In this document: positions 18,144-27,981 of the stretch, piece by piece | Layout: every line of letters starts with the position of its first letter | Position numbering within the stretch: the first letter of the stretch is position 1 | Assembly (NCBI GenBank): GCA_026398415.1 | Contig: JAPLSY010000088.1 | Span: 77,633 to 141,632, forward strand | DNA from: Kiritimatiellota bacterium | GTDB lineage: Bacteria > Verrucomicrobiota > Kiritimatiellia > JAAZAB01 | DNA length: 64,000 nucleotides | Direction of reading: 5' to 3' | Program-made: the position numbers and the translations under genes | The notes under the pieces: generated by a model | Told to the model about the DNA's origin: nothing | The model's input: only the letters and a program-made list of their open reading frames with translations | Databases searched by the model: none

Positions 18144-19286
18144 ATGGGAAATAATTCTGCTCAGTCCAAAAGACATGTTCGTCGGATAGTGGTCGGGCTG
18201 ATCATTCTGGCTTTGCTGGCACTGCTGGGGTGGCGGATTGTCGGCGCCATGTTAGTCAAAGCCGGGCGCGCGCGGTTGCCAATAGAAGCGGTCCCGGTGG
18301 CCGTGGCGCCGGTCACACGCGAAACTGCGCCCGAGGAATTGCGCGCTTTCGGCAATGCCGAGGCTTCCGCGACGGTTTCCATCCGTTCCCAAATCACCGG
18401 GGTGATTACGGTCATCAACATTGAAGAGGGCCAGGATGTCAAGCAGGGCGACCTGCTCTTTTCGATTGACAGTCGTCCATTGGCGGCGGCCTTGAAAGAG
18501 GCCGAAGCCAATCTAGCCAAAAACAAAGTCCAATTTGAAAATGCCGAAAAAGGCCGGGTTCGCCAGGAAGAGCTGCTGAAAAAGGGTTTTGCTTCGGAAG
18601 ATGATTTCGATAAAGCCAAGGCAGAATCCGAGGCGCTGGCCGCTTCCATGCGTGCCAATGAAGCGGCAATTGATAATGCGCGCGTGCAACTGGAATATTG
18701 TTCCATTCGCGCGCCGATTAACGGTCGCACGGGTGCAATTTTGATCCACAAGGGGAATCTGGTGCAAGCCAACGATCTGTCCTTGATCACGATCAATCAG
18801 CTCCAACCGATTGAGGTGGCTTTTGGCGTGCCGCAGCAGTTTCTGTCAAAAATCAAGGAGCGTATGGCGAAGACCAAGCTTGCTGTCCGCGCCCATGTTC
18901 CCAACACGGAGACGAACGAGATCGGGATCCTGACTTTTGTGGACAACTCTGTCGATCGCACCACCGGTATGATCCAACTTAAGGCGCTCTTCACGAATGA
19001 AACCGCCCAGCTCTGGCCCGGCCAATTTTTGGAGGTGACCGTTGTTTTGGGAGTTAAAACCAATGCGCTTATCATTCCTTCCCGTGCCGTTCAAGACGGA
19101 CAGAAGGGGCCATTCGTCTATGTGGTCAAGCCGGATCAAATGGTTGAACCCCGCAACGTGACGGTCGAGCGAACCTTTGGCGAGTCAAGCATTATCGCGC
19201 AAGGATTAAATGAAGCTGAAACGGTTGCCGTTGACGGGCAGCTACGTTTGAAGCCCGGAGCCAAAGTCGAGATCAAGGGCAATTAA
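18144..19286 (+). CDS. RND efflux periplasmic adaptor (membrane fusion protein)
   Basis: A 380-residue MdtA/AcrA-type adaptor that links an inner-membrane RND pump to an outer-membrane channel. One membrane anchor is at residues about 12-34. Then come the biotinyl-lipoyl halves (SIRSQITGVITVINIEEGQDVKQGDLLFSID and SIRAPINGRTG) with an alpha-hairpin between them. The beta-barrel domain follows (PIEVAFGVPQQFL, GMIQLKALFTNETAQLWPGQFLEVTV), and a membrane-proximal end (IIPSRAVQDGQKGPFVYVV). It is the first gene of a three-gene operon with the pump 63 bases downstream and the channel after it. No dedicated regulator gene is adjacent. Substrate unknown. Confidence 0.95.
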   Translation: MGNNSAQSKRHVRRIVVGLIILALLALLGWRIVGAMLVKAGRARLPIEAVPVAVAPVTRETAPEELRAFGNAEASATVSIRSQITGVITVINIEEGQDVKQGDLLFSIDSRPLAAALKEAEANLAKNKVQFENAEKGRVRQEELLKKGFASEDDFDKAKAESEALAASMRANEAAIDNARVQLEYCSIRAPINGRTGAILIHKGNLVQANDLSLITINQLQPIEVAFGVPQQFLSKIKERMAKTKLAVRAHVPNTETNEIGILTFVDNSVDRTTGMIQLKALFTNETAQLWPGQFLEVTVVLGVKTNALIIPSRAVQDGQKGPFVYVVKPDQMVEPRNVTVERTFGESSIIAQGLNEAETVAVDGQLRLKPGAKVEIKGN

Positions 19287-19349
19287 TTTGGATCGGAAGC
19301 GACGAACGCGGAGTGTGATGGCACTTGCAGCTTATTTTCCCCGCCCACT

Positions 19350-22300
19350 ATGAATATTGCCGATCCTTTCATTCGCCGGCCGGTGATGACCACCTTGGTG
19401 ATGCTGAGCATCCTCATTTTCGGCATTATGGCTTACAACAAGCTGCCCGTGAGTGATCTGCCTACGGTGGATTTTCCTACCATCCAGGTTAGCGCCAATG
19501 TGCCGGGAGCCAGCGCCGAAACCATGGCTTCCTCGGTCGCAACGGTCCTGGAGCGGCAGTTCTCGACGATCGCCGGAGTGGATTCCATGAGTTCCTCCAG
19601 CGCGCAGGGCTCGAGCCAGATCACGCTCCAATTCAACCTCAGTCGCGACATTGATGCCGCTGCCCAGGATGTGCAGGCGGCGATTTCGCGCGCGGGCCAT
19701 AACCTTCCGGAGAATATGCCGTCACCGCCTTACTTCCGGAAGGTTAATCCGGCCGACCAGCCGGTGCTTTATCTATCGCTAACCACGCCCACCTTGCCGC
19801 TCTCGACCCTTGATCAATATGCGGAGACAATCATTGCCCAGCGGATTTCGATGGTCAATGGGGTGGCTCAAGTTCAGGTTTACGGCTCGCAAAAATACGC
19901 CGTGCGCATTCAGGCCGATCCACAGGCGCTGGCGGCGCGCGGAATAGGCATTGATGAATTGGATGCCGCCATCCGCAGCCAGAACGTCAATCTGCCGACG
20001 GGCGTGCTGGACGGTCCGTACAAATCTTTCACGGTGCAAGCCAACGGGCAACTGATGCGTGCCGCCGATTATCGGGAGCTGATCGTGACTTACCGGAACG
20101 GATTGCCGGTCCGTTTGCGGGAACTCGGATGCGTACTGGACAGCGTTGAGAACGACAAGACTGCTGCCTGGTATTGCACCACGCAGGGACAACAACGCGC
20201 CATCCAGTTGGCCATTCAGCGGCAGCCGGGCATGAATACCATAGAGGTGGTTGATGCGGTGAAGGCCTTATTGCCCCAATTCCAAAAACAACTGCCGGCT
20301 TCGGTTTCCATGGATATCCTGTACGACCGCAGCGTTTCGATCAGCGAATCATTTGCCGATATCAAGTTCACGCTGTTGCTGACCCTGGTCTTGGTCATTC
20401 TGGTCATCTTTTTGTTCTTAAAGAATCTTTCGGCCACCTTGATTCCCAGCCTGGCCTTGCCCATGTCGGTCATCGGGACCTTTACGGTCATGTACGTGTT
20501 GAATTACAGCCTGGATAATCTGTCTTTGATGGCTTTAACGCTGTCGCTGGGGTTTGTTGTGGACGATGCCGTTGTCATGCTGGAAAATATCGTGCGCCAT
20601 CTTGAAATGGGCAAGGACCGGATGCAGGCGGCGCTGGAGGGAGCCAAAGAAGTCGGCTTTACGATTGTCTCGATGACGCTTTCCCTGGCGGCGGTCTTCA
20701 TTCCGATCCTGTTCATGGGCGGCTTGGTCGGGCGCCTCTTTCGCGAGTTTGCCGTAACCATCGGGACGGCGGTGCTTGTCTCCGGGGCAATCTCATTGAC
20801 GTTGACGCCTTTGCTCTGCAGCCGTTTTTTGCGTGATCCCGCCGAAGGCCGTCACGGCCGGATTTATGCCTTCAACGAGAGGCTGTTTCAGGCCATGCTG
20901 GGATTTTACGCCGGAAGTTTGAAGTGGGCCTTGGCGCATCGTCGCCTGGTTATGGCTTTTTCGCTAATCGTCTTGCTTGCCGCCGGGTTCCTTTTTAAAG
21001 TCATTCCCAAAGGGTTCCTGCCCAGTGAGGATCAGAACCGGATCATGGTTCAAACCGAGGCGCCCGAAGGAGTCTCCTTTGATTCCATGGTGACGCACCA
21101 GCAGGCTCTGGCAAACATTATTCAGCAGGATGAAAATATAGAGGTCTTCATGTCTTCGGTCGGCGGCAACAACACCGGCCGAATGCTGATCCTGCTCAAA
21201 CCGCGTAATGCGCGCCGGCTGAACGTGGACGACGTTATTCAGGAACTGCGCCCGAAGCTGGCCGCGGTCCCGGGAATTCGCGCCTATCTGCAGAATCCGC
21301 CCCCCATTCAAATCGGCGGGCGGATGTCTAAAAACCAGTACCAATACACGTTGCAGGGACCGGACACCGATGCGCTCTATCTGCACGCGCTGGCGTTGCA
21401 GGAGCAAATCCGCGACCTGCCCGGATTCCAGGATGTTACCAGTGATATGCTCTTGAAAAACCCGGAACTGAATGTGACCATTAACCGCGACCTGGCTTCC
21501 TCGCTGGGCGTGACCGCCGCCCAAATTGAAGGGGCGCTCCTAGATGCATATGGCTCCCGGCAGGTTTCCACCATTTTTGCCGCCGACGATCAATACCAGG
21601 TAATTCTAGAACTGTTGCCGGAATACCAGGCCAACCCCGAAGTTTTGTCGCTGTTATACGTGCGCTCATCATCCGGTCAACTGGTCCCGATCAAGGCGCT
21701 CGCCACCCAGCGGGAAGGCGTCGGGCCGCTGCAGATCAATCATTCCGGCCAGTTGCCGTCGGTCACGATTTCCTTCAACCTGAAGCCGGGGGTATCGATC
21801 GGCGAAGCGGTTGCCAAGATCAACGACATGGCGCGCCGGGAAATCCCGGCCAGCATCAGCACCAGTTTCCAGGGCACGGCGCAGGCTTTCCAGTCGTCAT
21901 TTGCGGGCATGGGGGTCTTGCTGGTTTTGGCGATCCTCGTAATTTATATTGTGCTCGGCATCCTCTATGAGAATTTTTATCATCCCATCACAATCCTTTC
22001 GGCCTTGCCGTTTGCCGGCATCGGCGCGCTTTTGACCTTACTGCTTTTCAACACGGAATTGTCGCTCTATGCCTTTGTCGGCATCATCATGCTCGTGGGC
22101 CTGGTTAAGAAAAACGGCATCATGATGATTGACTTCGCCATTGAGCTTAAGCGCTCCGGAGGCACGCCGGCTGAAGAGGCCATCTATGAAGCCTGCCTGA
22201 TTCGCTTCCGTCCGATTATGATGACCACCATGGCCGCGCTCATGGCCGGATTGCCCATTGCGCTGGGGTTAGGGGCCGGCGCCGAATCGCGCCGCCCGCT

Positions 22301-22430
22301 GGGTTTGGCCGTGGTTGGCGGTCTGTTATTTTCGCAAACCCTGACGCTTTATGTAACGCCGGTGTTTTATCTCTATATGGAAAAGTTCCAGAATCTGGTG
22401 CGGCAATGGCGCGGTTTGCCGCCGTTGTGA
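19350..22430 (+). CDS. RND efflux pump, MdtB/MdtC-like
   Basis: A 1026-residue inner-membrane proton antiporter of the HAE1 class, full length. The N-terminus MNIADPFIRRPVMTTLVMLSILIFGIM is diagnostic. Twelve membrane helices are expected: one at the start, five from about 335-540, one near 540 and five from about 850-1010. Conserved sequence includes LGFVVDDAVVMLENIVRHLE with the paired acidic residues of the proton relay, and NGIMMIDFAIELKR and IRFRPIMMTTMAALMAGLP in the second half. The two large periplasmic loops (porter and docking domains) are intact. MdtB/C similarity suggests export of bile-salt-like or amphipathic compounds, but specificity cannot be read. Confidence 0.97.
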   Translation: MNIADPFIRRPVMTTLVMLSILIFGIMAYNKLPVSDLPTVDFPTIQVSANVPGASAETMASSVATVLERQFSTIAGVDSMSSSSAQGSSQITLQFNLSRDIDAAAQDVQAAISRAGHNLPENMPSPPYFRKVNPADQPVLYLSLTTPTLPLSTLDQYAETIIAQRISMVNGVAQVQVYGSQKYAVRIQADPQALAARGIGIDELDAAIRSQNVNLPTGVLDGPYKSFTVQANGQLMRAADYRELIVTYRNGLPVRLRELGCVLDSVENDKTAAWYCTTQGQQRAIQLAIQRQPGMNTIEVVDAVKALLPQFQKQLPASVSMDILYDRSVSISESFADIKFTLLLTLVLVILVIFLFLKNLSATLIPSLALPMSVIGTFTVMYVLNYSLDNLSLMALTLSLGFVVDDAVVMLENIVRHLEMGKDRMQAALEGAKEVGFTIVSMTLSLAAVFIPILFMGGLVGRLFREFAVTIGTAVLVSGAISLTLTPLLCSRFLRDPAEGRHGRIYAFNERLFQAMLGFYAGSLKWALAHRRLVMAFSLIVLLAAGFLFKVIPKGFLPSEDQNRIMVQTEAPEGVSFDSMVTHQQALANIIQQDENIEVFMSSVGGNNTGRMLILLKPRNARRLNVDDVIQELRPKLAAVPGIRAYLQNPPPIQIGGRMSKNQYQYTLQGPDTDALYLHALALQEQIRDLPGFQDVTSDMLLKNPELNVTINRDLASSLGVTAAQIEGALLDAYGSRQVSTIFAADDQYQVILELLPEYQANPEVLSLLYVRSSSGQLVPIKALATQREGVGPLQINHSGQLPSVTISFNLKPGVSIGEAVAKINDMARREIPASISTSFQGTAQAFQSSFAGMGVLLVLAILVIYIVLGILYENFYHPITILSALPFAGIGALLTLLLFNTELSLYAFVGIIMLVGLVKKNGIMMIDFAIELKRSGGTPAEEAIYEACLIRFRPIMMTTMAALMAGLPIALGLGAGAESRRPLGLAVVGGLLFSQTLTLYVTPVFYLYMEKFQNLVRQWRGLPPL

Positions 22431-22460
22431 TTGATGACTGCTTAGTTGCTTTGGACAACC

Positions 22461-24044
22461 ATGAAATTATTTATCTATTGCGTTGTATGCAGCCTGCTTG
22501 TGACGGGGACCGTTAGCGTGGCGGCCGAGGATTTTATCGGCCCGCGCCGGTCGCTGGCGACCAATGGTGCGGCCAATGCCATGGCGAATAACGTGGCGCT
22601 GTCACCGGACGGCAAAATTGAGATTGCCATTCAGGATGCAATTCTGTTGGCCTTGGAAAACAATCGTGCGCTCGCAGTGCAAAGACTGCAACCCATGATC
22701 ACGCGCACATTTGAAGCCCAGGAACGGGCCGTATTTGATCCGCTCCTGGATGCGCAACTGTCCCAGGCGGCCACGCGCTACCAGCAAGTGTCTTCTTCCT
22801 CCGAACAGATTCAGGATTTGTTTGACCGGACAACTTACGGCAATCTGGGGTTAAGCATGTATCTGCCGACCGGTTCCAAGATCGCCATCTTGGGAACGAC
22901 GACTTTGGATGAACCTCCCCTGTATTCCGATAATTTCGACTCCACCCGCGGCGGCATTTCTTTGACCCAATCGCTTTTGAAGGGCAACAGCATTGCGGCC
23001 AACCTCGCCAGCCTGCGTCAGGCCAGGCTTAATACCAGCATCTCCGAGTTTGAGTTGCGCGGGTTTGTTCAGCAATTGGTGGCCGATGTCGAAACAACCT
23101 ATTGGAATTACACCTTGGCTTGGAGCCAAATCCGGATTTTTACCGATTCACTCAAACTGGCTGACAACCAACTGGCGGAGACCGAGGAACGAATTAAAGT
23201 CGGCAAACTGGCCAAATTGGAACTGTATGCCGCTCAAGCCGAAGTGGCTGCGCGCAAGGAAGCCTTAATTAACGCGAACAGTGCCATGGAAAAAAGCCGT
23301 TTGCTCCTGATCCGCCTGATCAATCTGCCCGACCGGACAAATTTCTGGGATCGCGGGTTTGTCATGAAAAATCAGCCTTTCGTGCCGGAGGGTGAGTTGG
23401 AGGATGTCGCGCTCCATGTGGCCGTTGCCCGGAAGATGCGCCCCGATCTCAATCAAGCGCGGCTGCAGGTGCAACGCGGCGATCTGGAAGTGGTTAAAAC
23501 CAGGAATGGATTGTTGCCGCAAATGGATCTGTTTATCGCTTTGGGTGAGACCGGCTATGCCGACTCATTTGCGCGCTCGGTTAAGAACATTAATGCCGAT
23601 CATTATGATACCACGGTAGGCCTGCAATTTGAATTCCCGCCGCTTAACCGGGACGCGCGGGCGCGCAACCGACGCGCGGAACTCAGCCGCAGTTCGGCCC
23701 GGCAGGCGCTTGATAACCTCGATCAGCTCGCCGAACTGGATGTGCGTACCGCCTATATCGAGGTGCAGAGAGCCAGGGAACAGGTGACGGCCACGGCGGT
23801 GACCCGCCAGTTGCAGGAGAAGAGCCTCCAGGCCGAGCAGGAGAAATTCCGGGTCGGCAAATCCACCTCGCTGCTGGTCGCGCAGGCTGAGCGAAATCTG
23901 CTGGTCAGCCAGATCGCAGAGATCGAGGCGGTCGTGACTTATTTGAAAGCGTTTGTTGCGCTATATCGGTTGGAAGGGTCGTTACTTGACCGGCGGGGTA
24001 TCGATGCTCCCGGGAAAAATACGGTGGCCTTCAACGAAGACTGA
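22461..24044 (+). CDS. TolC-family outer-membrane efflux channel
   Basis: A 527-residue outer-membrane factor completing the efflux operon. It has a signal peptide (MKLFIYCVVCSLLVTGTVSVAA) and two repeats of the OEP domain with long amphipathic helices (ENNRALAVQRLQPMI early; KVGKLAKLELYAAQAEVAARKEAL; KFRVGKSTSLLVAQAERNLL late). Amphipathic strand sequence such as GGISLTQSLLKGNS and TTVGLQFEFPPLNRDARARNRRAELS separates the helices. The ATG at 22461 is preferred over a TTG 15 bases upstream because the signal peptide starts there. It is 30 bases after the pump stop and so probably cotranscribed. Confidence 0.93.
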   Translation: MKLFIYCVVCSLLVTGTVSVAAEDFIGPRRSLATNGAANAMANNVALSPDGKIEIAIQDAILLALENNRALAVQRLQPMITRTFEAQERAVFDPLLDAQLSQAATRYQQVSSSSEQIQDLFDRTTYGNLGLSMYLPTGSKIAILGTTTLDEPPLYSDNFDSTRGGISLTQSLLKGNSIAANLASLRQARLNTSISEFELRGFVQQLVADVETTYWNYTLAWSQIRIFTDSLKLADNQLAETEERIKVGKLAKLELYAAQAEVAARKEALINANSAMEKSRLLLIRLINLPDRTNFWDRGFVMKNQPFVPEGELEDVALHVAVARKMRPDLNQARLQVQRGDLEVVKTRNGLLPQMDLFIALGETGYADSFARSVKNINADHYDTTVGLQFEFPPLNRDARARNRRAELSRSSARQALDNLDQLAELDVRTAYIEVQRAREQVTATAVTRQLQEKSLQAEQEKFRVGKSTSLLVAQAERNLLVSQIAEIEAVVTYLKAFVALYRLEGSLLDRRGIDAPGKNTVAFNED

Positions 24045-24157
24045 TGCATTCGTTCAACCGCGGTGGGCAGACAAGTTAGACACCTCAAGCCAGCCACATG
24101 GTAATTCGCCAGGGCTTAATTTATTTGCTTGTTGTTCGCGGATGCACCTTCGCATGC

Positions 24158-24949
24158 CTAATTCATCAGCTCGTGCACTCTCGACTCAATCGCCTCGGCG
24201 TAAATCGCGTAGCCTTTCGCGGATAGATGCGTGCCGTCGGGTTGAATCTCCGGGTTAACCTTGCCGTCCACGAGTAATTGGTCGCCGATGTCGAGGAAGT
24301 CCACTGTCTTGCCGTCGGCCAATTGCGCGAGGAGCGAATTCGTCGCCTTGATCTTCGTGGCACGGTTGACTCCCGGACTATCGCAGGGAAGAACGCCGAT
24401 GACGAGCACCTTGGTCCGTGGTAATTTTTTGCAGATGCGTTCCAGTATCGCGGCCACGCCCTTGCAGACCTGCTCGGGTGTTGCGTTGTCGTTGCCGAGG
24501 TTATTGATGCCGATCAGCAGCACAATCAGTTTGGGTTGAATGCCGTCAAGCGTGCCGTGGTCGAGGCGCCAGAGAATTTGTTGCGTGCCGTCGTTATCTA
24601 TCCCCATCTGCACGGCGTTGCGGCGGCCATAATACTTCTGCCAGACCGCGGGTGCCCCTTCCCAGCGTTGCGTGAGCGAGTCTCCCAGAAAAACGAGGTC
24701 GACGCCACCTTGTGCAGCGCGGGCGCAATAACGGTTATGGCGTTCGAGCCAGCCCTTGCGCAACGGGCGATCGGCGGGGGTCGTGGAGGGATGGCCAAGG
24801 TTGTTGGCTTCGGCGTAGCTGACTTGATTGGTTGATCCCGGAACATTTGCGGCAATAATTGACAACGGCTGGATGACTGATCCCACCGCAAATAAAATTA
24901 CGAGAATCCGGCCGAACCGCCTGCTTGAATTGCAATGTTGAACATGCAT
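24158..24949 (-). CDS. Secreted SGNH/GDSL-family hydrolase
   Basis: About 263 residues; an exported GDSL-like esterase or acetylhydrolase. Signal peptide: basic start with FGRILVILFAVGSVIQPL. Catalytic blocks: VFLGDSLTQRWEG (block I with nucleophile Ser), Gly in GIDNDGTQQILWRLDHG, LLIGINNLGNDNATPEQV (block III with Asn), and DGTHLSAKGYAIYAEAIE (block V with Asp and His). PVC members of this type often act on acylated sugars, but the substrate is inferred. The ATG at 24949 or a GTG at 24958 could start it. It converges with the efflux operon. Its 5' end faces the prophage, which inserted just upstream. Confidence 0.92.
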   Translation of the reverse strand: MHVQHCNSSRRFGRILVILFAVGSVIQPLSIIAANVPGSTNQVSYAEANNLGHPSTTPADRPLRKGWLERHNRYCARAAQGGVDLVFLGDSLTQRWEGAPAVWQKYYGRRNAVQMGIDNDGTQQILWRLDHGTLDGIQPKLIVLLIGINNLGNDNATPEQVCKGVAAILERICKKLPRTKVLVIGVLPCDSPGVNRATKIKATNSLLAQLADGKTVDFLDIGDQLLVDGKVNPEIQPDGTHLSAKGYAIYAEAIESRVHELMN

Positions 24950-24958
24950 TTTTGTCAC

Positions 24959-25247
24959 CTTTGCTTATTCCTTGAACAATGACACGTTTAGAAACAATTA
25001 GAATACAGGCATTTTGCCCGCATAATGCATGATTAGACTTTCAAGCTTTGAATGACCAAAATTTCCAGAATCAGGAAAAATATGAGCTCCATTGGGGAAA
25101 AATGGTCGCCATCGGATGGAAGTGTATTGCGCCGCGCGGTTTGATAAGAAATGACAAATGGTTTGATAATGAGGGTAGCGGGAGGCGGCGGGGAAGGCAA
25201 GCGGAAAGACTTTTCCGGGGCGTTTGTAGGCGGGATGAAAGAGTCTT
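24959..25247. other. Probable left prophage end/host junction
   Basis: No gene. Host sequence must give way to prophage between the SGNH hydrolase start and the last late gene. A direct repeat GGTTTGATAA occurs at about 25138 and 25159, 21 bases apart, and may be part of transposase-binding sites, which in Mu are about 22 bp. The exact end and the 5-bp target duplication cannot be placed, because the right end is outside the window. Confidence 0.4.
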
Positions 25248-25610
25248 TCAGGGGCCGTGCAGGGGAGATTCCGAGGCAGTTATAGCCGGCCACTTGGGCG
25301 GGGATGCCGGGCATTGGCTCGTGAATTGGGCGCGCCACTGGCCAAAACAGCAACCTTCAAATAGACGGCAGACAAAGGCGTGGTCTTCAGCCTGGTCACA
25401 GGCTTCGCATATTTCCCGGCGCTCCCGCGACAGCACCGTTTCCGGCACCTCGCCAGAAGGGGCGTATTTGGCTGTCAGTTGCTTGTAGGCCTCTTCTGAG
25501 AGAATCAAGCGGTTGCCATCAACTTTCCCATACGAAATGACGTCCTCGGCATAGCCAGCCGGGCGATGCGGGGAATAGGAGTATAACTCGTTCAGAAGAA
25601 GGGTTTTCAT
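25248..25610 (-). CDS. Small Cys-rich phage protein, last late gene
   Basis: About 120 residues; not recognised as a named family. The C-terminal half has a Cys cluster (EICEACDQAEDHAFVCRLF followed by GCC) that looks like a small zinc-binding knuckle. Start ATG 25610 overlaps the stop of the preceding gene as ATGA, so translation is probably coupled. The last 30 residues are Pro/Ser-rich. It closes the late operon, next to the prophage end, a place where tail assembly or cargo genes usually sit. Confidence 0.6.
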   Translation of the reverse strand: MKTLLLNELYSYSPHRPAGYAEDVISYGKVDGNRLILSEEAYKQLTAKYAPSGEVPETVLSRERREICEACDQAEDHAFVCRLFEGCCFGQWRAQFTSQCPASPPKWPAITASESPLHGP

Positions 25611-26017
25611 GGGGGGGATGAGTAACCGGTCAAAAGTTCGCAGATCCAAAGAACGGTCGGGGTGGAAGTGCTTAAGTATCGGGTTTTGATCGTGCCATCG
25701 GGCTGGGTGATGTCAATCTTTGCGCCCTCGTGGCAATACGTCCCGCCATTCGATTTACAGACGAAGGAAAACTTCAGGAAACCGCAGGGGTCGGTGTTGT
25801 AGTCTTCCAGGACTATGTTGAATGGACCTTGATAAATCGACTCGCAGTTATGCGGCGGACTGGCATTATTAAAGTCCAGGAATGCAACGAAGATGTCGTT
25901 CAGGTACCAGTCAAATTGGGCGCTATTGCAGCAGTGTCCATCCTCCCCGCCAAAGTGGAATTCCACCTCGATGGATGCGCCGGCCGGCGGAATAACTGGG
26001 CCAAGGATAATACTCAT
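25607..26017 (-). CDS. Hypothetical late protein, probable tail component
   Basis: A 136-residue acidic protein with many aromatic and Cys residues (GHCCNSAQFDWYLNDIFVAFLDF, NTDPCGFLKFSFVCKSNGG). Predicted mainly beta. It overlaps the hub-like gene upstream and the Cys-rich gene downstream by ATGA junctions, so it belongs to the tail-end translation unit. No family was recognised; a tail tip or distal-tail role is inferred from position only. Confidence 0.6.
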   Translation of the reverse strand: MSIILGPVIPPAGASIEVEFHFGGEDGHCCNSAQFDWYLNDIFVAFLDFNNASPPHNCESIYQGPFNIVLEDYNTDPCGFLKFSFVCKSNGGTYCHEGAKIDITQPDGTIKTRYLSTSTPTVLWICELLTGYSSPP

Positions 26018-27897
26018 TCGTCGAACACCTCACTTGCGATGGTGAGCATATATCTGACCGTACCGGTTTCACTGTCGCAAACGGATACCTTCTTGATTTT
26101 CAGTTCATGGACGGCGGATGTGAGCGCGGCGATCTGGGCAGGATCGATACTGATTTTATCGGTGCTGTCGGTAACAACAAGGAGTTTGGTCTGGCCGGCG
26201 GCGCCGGCGGTATTCAGGAGCGGGGTTGGGCCGCTCAGAGCGATCGCGGCACCACCTGAGGAGGATTCGCCGGTGGTGCGCTTGATAAAGTTAAACGCCA
26301 CACCACGGCCGCGATTGGCACGGAGCCGCTCAACCAGGTCCTGGGGGGAAAGCTGTTCGGCCGGGCCGAAGGAAATCGTGGTGCGGCCGGAATCTACGTC
26401 CTCATCCACCTTTTGAATCAAGGCGTTCATGGCTTCCCAGGCGGAGAGGCCGTTTGTCAGATTAAGAGTGAAGCCGGCCGCCGCGCGCAGCGCGTCAGCT
26501 ACAGTGGAACAGCATTCCTCTTCGGTCAAAGTGACGGAACCTTCGTACTGCAGGGGATTAAGACTGTCGTAGAGGGCCTTGGCAAGGCCAACAGGGATTG
26601 TTTCGCCGGTGACCAGGCTGGCGAGTTTAGAATAGGTTCCGGATGGGCAGTCAGTGGTGATGATGGTGCAGGTAACGCTGCGAATTTCTTCTTTTATGAT
26701 TACGCCATCCAGCGACGTGGTCGTGCGTACCTGGGCGGTGTAAGTGACCTCCCGCGCATGTTTGCCGGTCATCCAGTCCTGGATCTGGCCTTCCTTTAAT
26801 TCGTAGTCGTAGGGAGTGGCGGATGTTTCATGTGTGCCAATAATGGCCGAGACCTGATTCCCAGTAGTTAAAAAGGTGGGGTCGTGAGCCGTCCAGAAAG
26901 CATCTTGGGTAATGAGTAATGACGTTGCTACAATTTTCTGGCTGACATAATTGGCTTGGAAGCCGGCGAGTTGGAGTGTGGCAGTCAGAGCGGAGAATTC
27001 GCGGCCGGTGGTGGCGACCGGCCATTTATCGGTGACGATGGATTCGTACTCAGTGCCGTCAATGGTATTGGTTTGCTCGTATTTAAGGACGACGGCGGGG
27101 ACCTGGATGTCAGGGCGGGGGGTGACCTGAATAGATGACGGACGACAGACGGCGGACGACAGATCAAGCGAAAGGACAGCCAAGGCGGAACGCCGGGCGC
27201 AGTGGAATGTCGGATATGGCGTGGTGGAATAGTCAAACCAGGTGACGGCATCGGGGGACCAGCGGAGCATGCGGCGGATGGCTTCGGAGCAGGTGATATC
27301 CTGCTGTTCGTCGAAGGGAATTTCGAGATCAGGCTCGATCGTGCCAAGGGCGATCGGGGCGCCGGAGGCAATGGCGTAGTTAATGACATCGGTAATGACT
27401 TGGCCCGACGAGCGGGGGTCGCCGGCGGGATCCTGGCCGAGAATGACGCGGGATTTATAGATGCCGACGAGGTCGTAGATGACCTCATCGGGTGGCTCAC
27501 CTATGGTTTCCTCGCCGAGTTTCGTTTCGCCATCGGCCAGGGCATAAGGGTGCAACCGCATGCCGGCACTCCAGACCTGCTGGTACACCAGGTTATCCAG
27601 GAACCACCAGGGACCGGCAAGCTCGTAGTCCATGGACTCCTCCGTGCCGGAGCCGGAACGCGGGACCTGGACGACGCGGCCGTAGAACCAAGGCAATCCG
27701 ACGGTATCGGACGGATCGGACGCATAAGAGATAGTGATGGTAGCGCCGTAGGGAAAGAGCTCGGCGGCGTCATAGGGGCCCGGGGCGGTGAAGGAGACTG
27801 TGTCCTGAGCCTGGGAGACACGGGAGCGGCGGAGGTTGGAGAGGCCCCAGGCGGCGAACGACTTAGTTACACTGCCATATGTTAATAACCAGGCCAT
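26014..27897 (-). CDS. Large tail/baseplate hub-like protein
   Basis: A 627-residue structural protein. Its order after the tape measure and its beginning (an N-terminal beta domain with VSFTAPGPYDAAELFPYGATITISY and GLPWFYGRVVQVP) resemble hub proteins of the gp27/gpD superfamily. That match is at pattern level only. The middle (about 230-270) contains residues encoded by a GACGGAC-type heptamer array at 27134-27165, and residues about 57-66 (SDPSDTVGL) are encoded by a nonamer array at about 27699. The protein therefore carries two repeat insertions. It ends with a beta-helical segment. Confidence 0.6.
   Translation of the reverse strand: MAWLLTYGSVTKSFAAWGLSNLRRSRVSQAQDTVSFTAPGPYDAAELFPYGATITISYASDPSDTVGLPWFYGRVVQVPRSGSGTEESMDYELAGPWWFLDNLVYQQVWSAGMRLHPYALADGETKLGEETIGEPPDEVIYDLVGIYKSRVILGQDPAGDPRSSGQVITDVINYAIASGAPIALGTIEPDLEIPFDEQQDITCSEAIRRMLRWSPDAVTWFDYSTTPYPTFHCARRSALAVLSLDLSSAVCRPSSIQVTPRPDIQVPAVVLKYEQTNTIDGTEYESIVTDKWPVATTGREFSALTATLQLAGFQANYVSQKIVATSLLITQDAFWTAHDPTFLTTGNQVSAIIGTHETSATPYDYELKEGQIQDWMTGKHAREVTYTAQVRTTTSLDGVIIKEEIRSVTCTIITTDCPSGTYSKLASLVTGETIPVGLAKALYDSLNPLQYEGSVTLTEEECCSTVADALRAAAGFTLNLTNGLSAWEAMNALIQKVDEDVDSGRTTISFGPAEQLSPQDLVERLRANRGRGVAFNFIKRTTGESSSGGAAIALSGPTPLLNTAGAAGQTKLLVVTDSTDKISIDPAQIAALTSAVHELKIKKVSVCDSETGTVRYMLTIASEVFDE
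27134..27165. repeat. Heptamer array (GACGGAC/GACAGAC) inside the hub-like gene
   Basis: Four to five 7-mers (GACGGAC, GACAGAC, GGCGGAC, GACAGAT) lie within the coding frame and contribute the residues AVCRPSSIQ. The same word occurs in the gap at 27923, in MuB at 56631 and elsewhere. Confidence 0.7.
27699..27725. repeat. Nonamer array (CGGACGGAT type) inside the hub-like gene
   Basis: Three 9-mers (CGACGGTAT, CGGACGGAT, CGGACGCAT) in the coding sequence. The unit length is a multiple of three, so it keeps the frame. Related 9-mers are at 38748, 40387 and 41048. Confidence 0.6.
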
Positions 27898-27922
27898 AGT
27901 AGATGCCAGACTACGGTTTGAA

Positions 27923-27980
27923 GAGGACGACGGACGGCGGACGACAGACGCCAGACCGGAAAAGATTTAAGATTTGAGAG
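27923..27980. repeat. Two abutting heptamer arrays between tail genes
   Basis: Five GACGGAC-type units (27923-27957) are followed directly by AAGATTTAAGATTTGAG, part of the GATTTNN family. They fill the gap between the tape-measure stop and the hub-like start. Confidence 0.75.
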
Positions 27981-27981
27981 T

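Noticed and set aside
24959..25247. A precise prophage attL site
   Set aside because: The right end is outside the window, so neither the target duplication nor terminal repeats can be matched.
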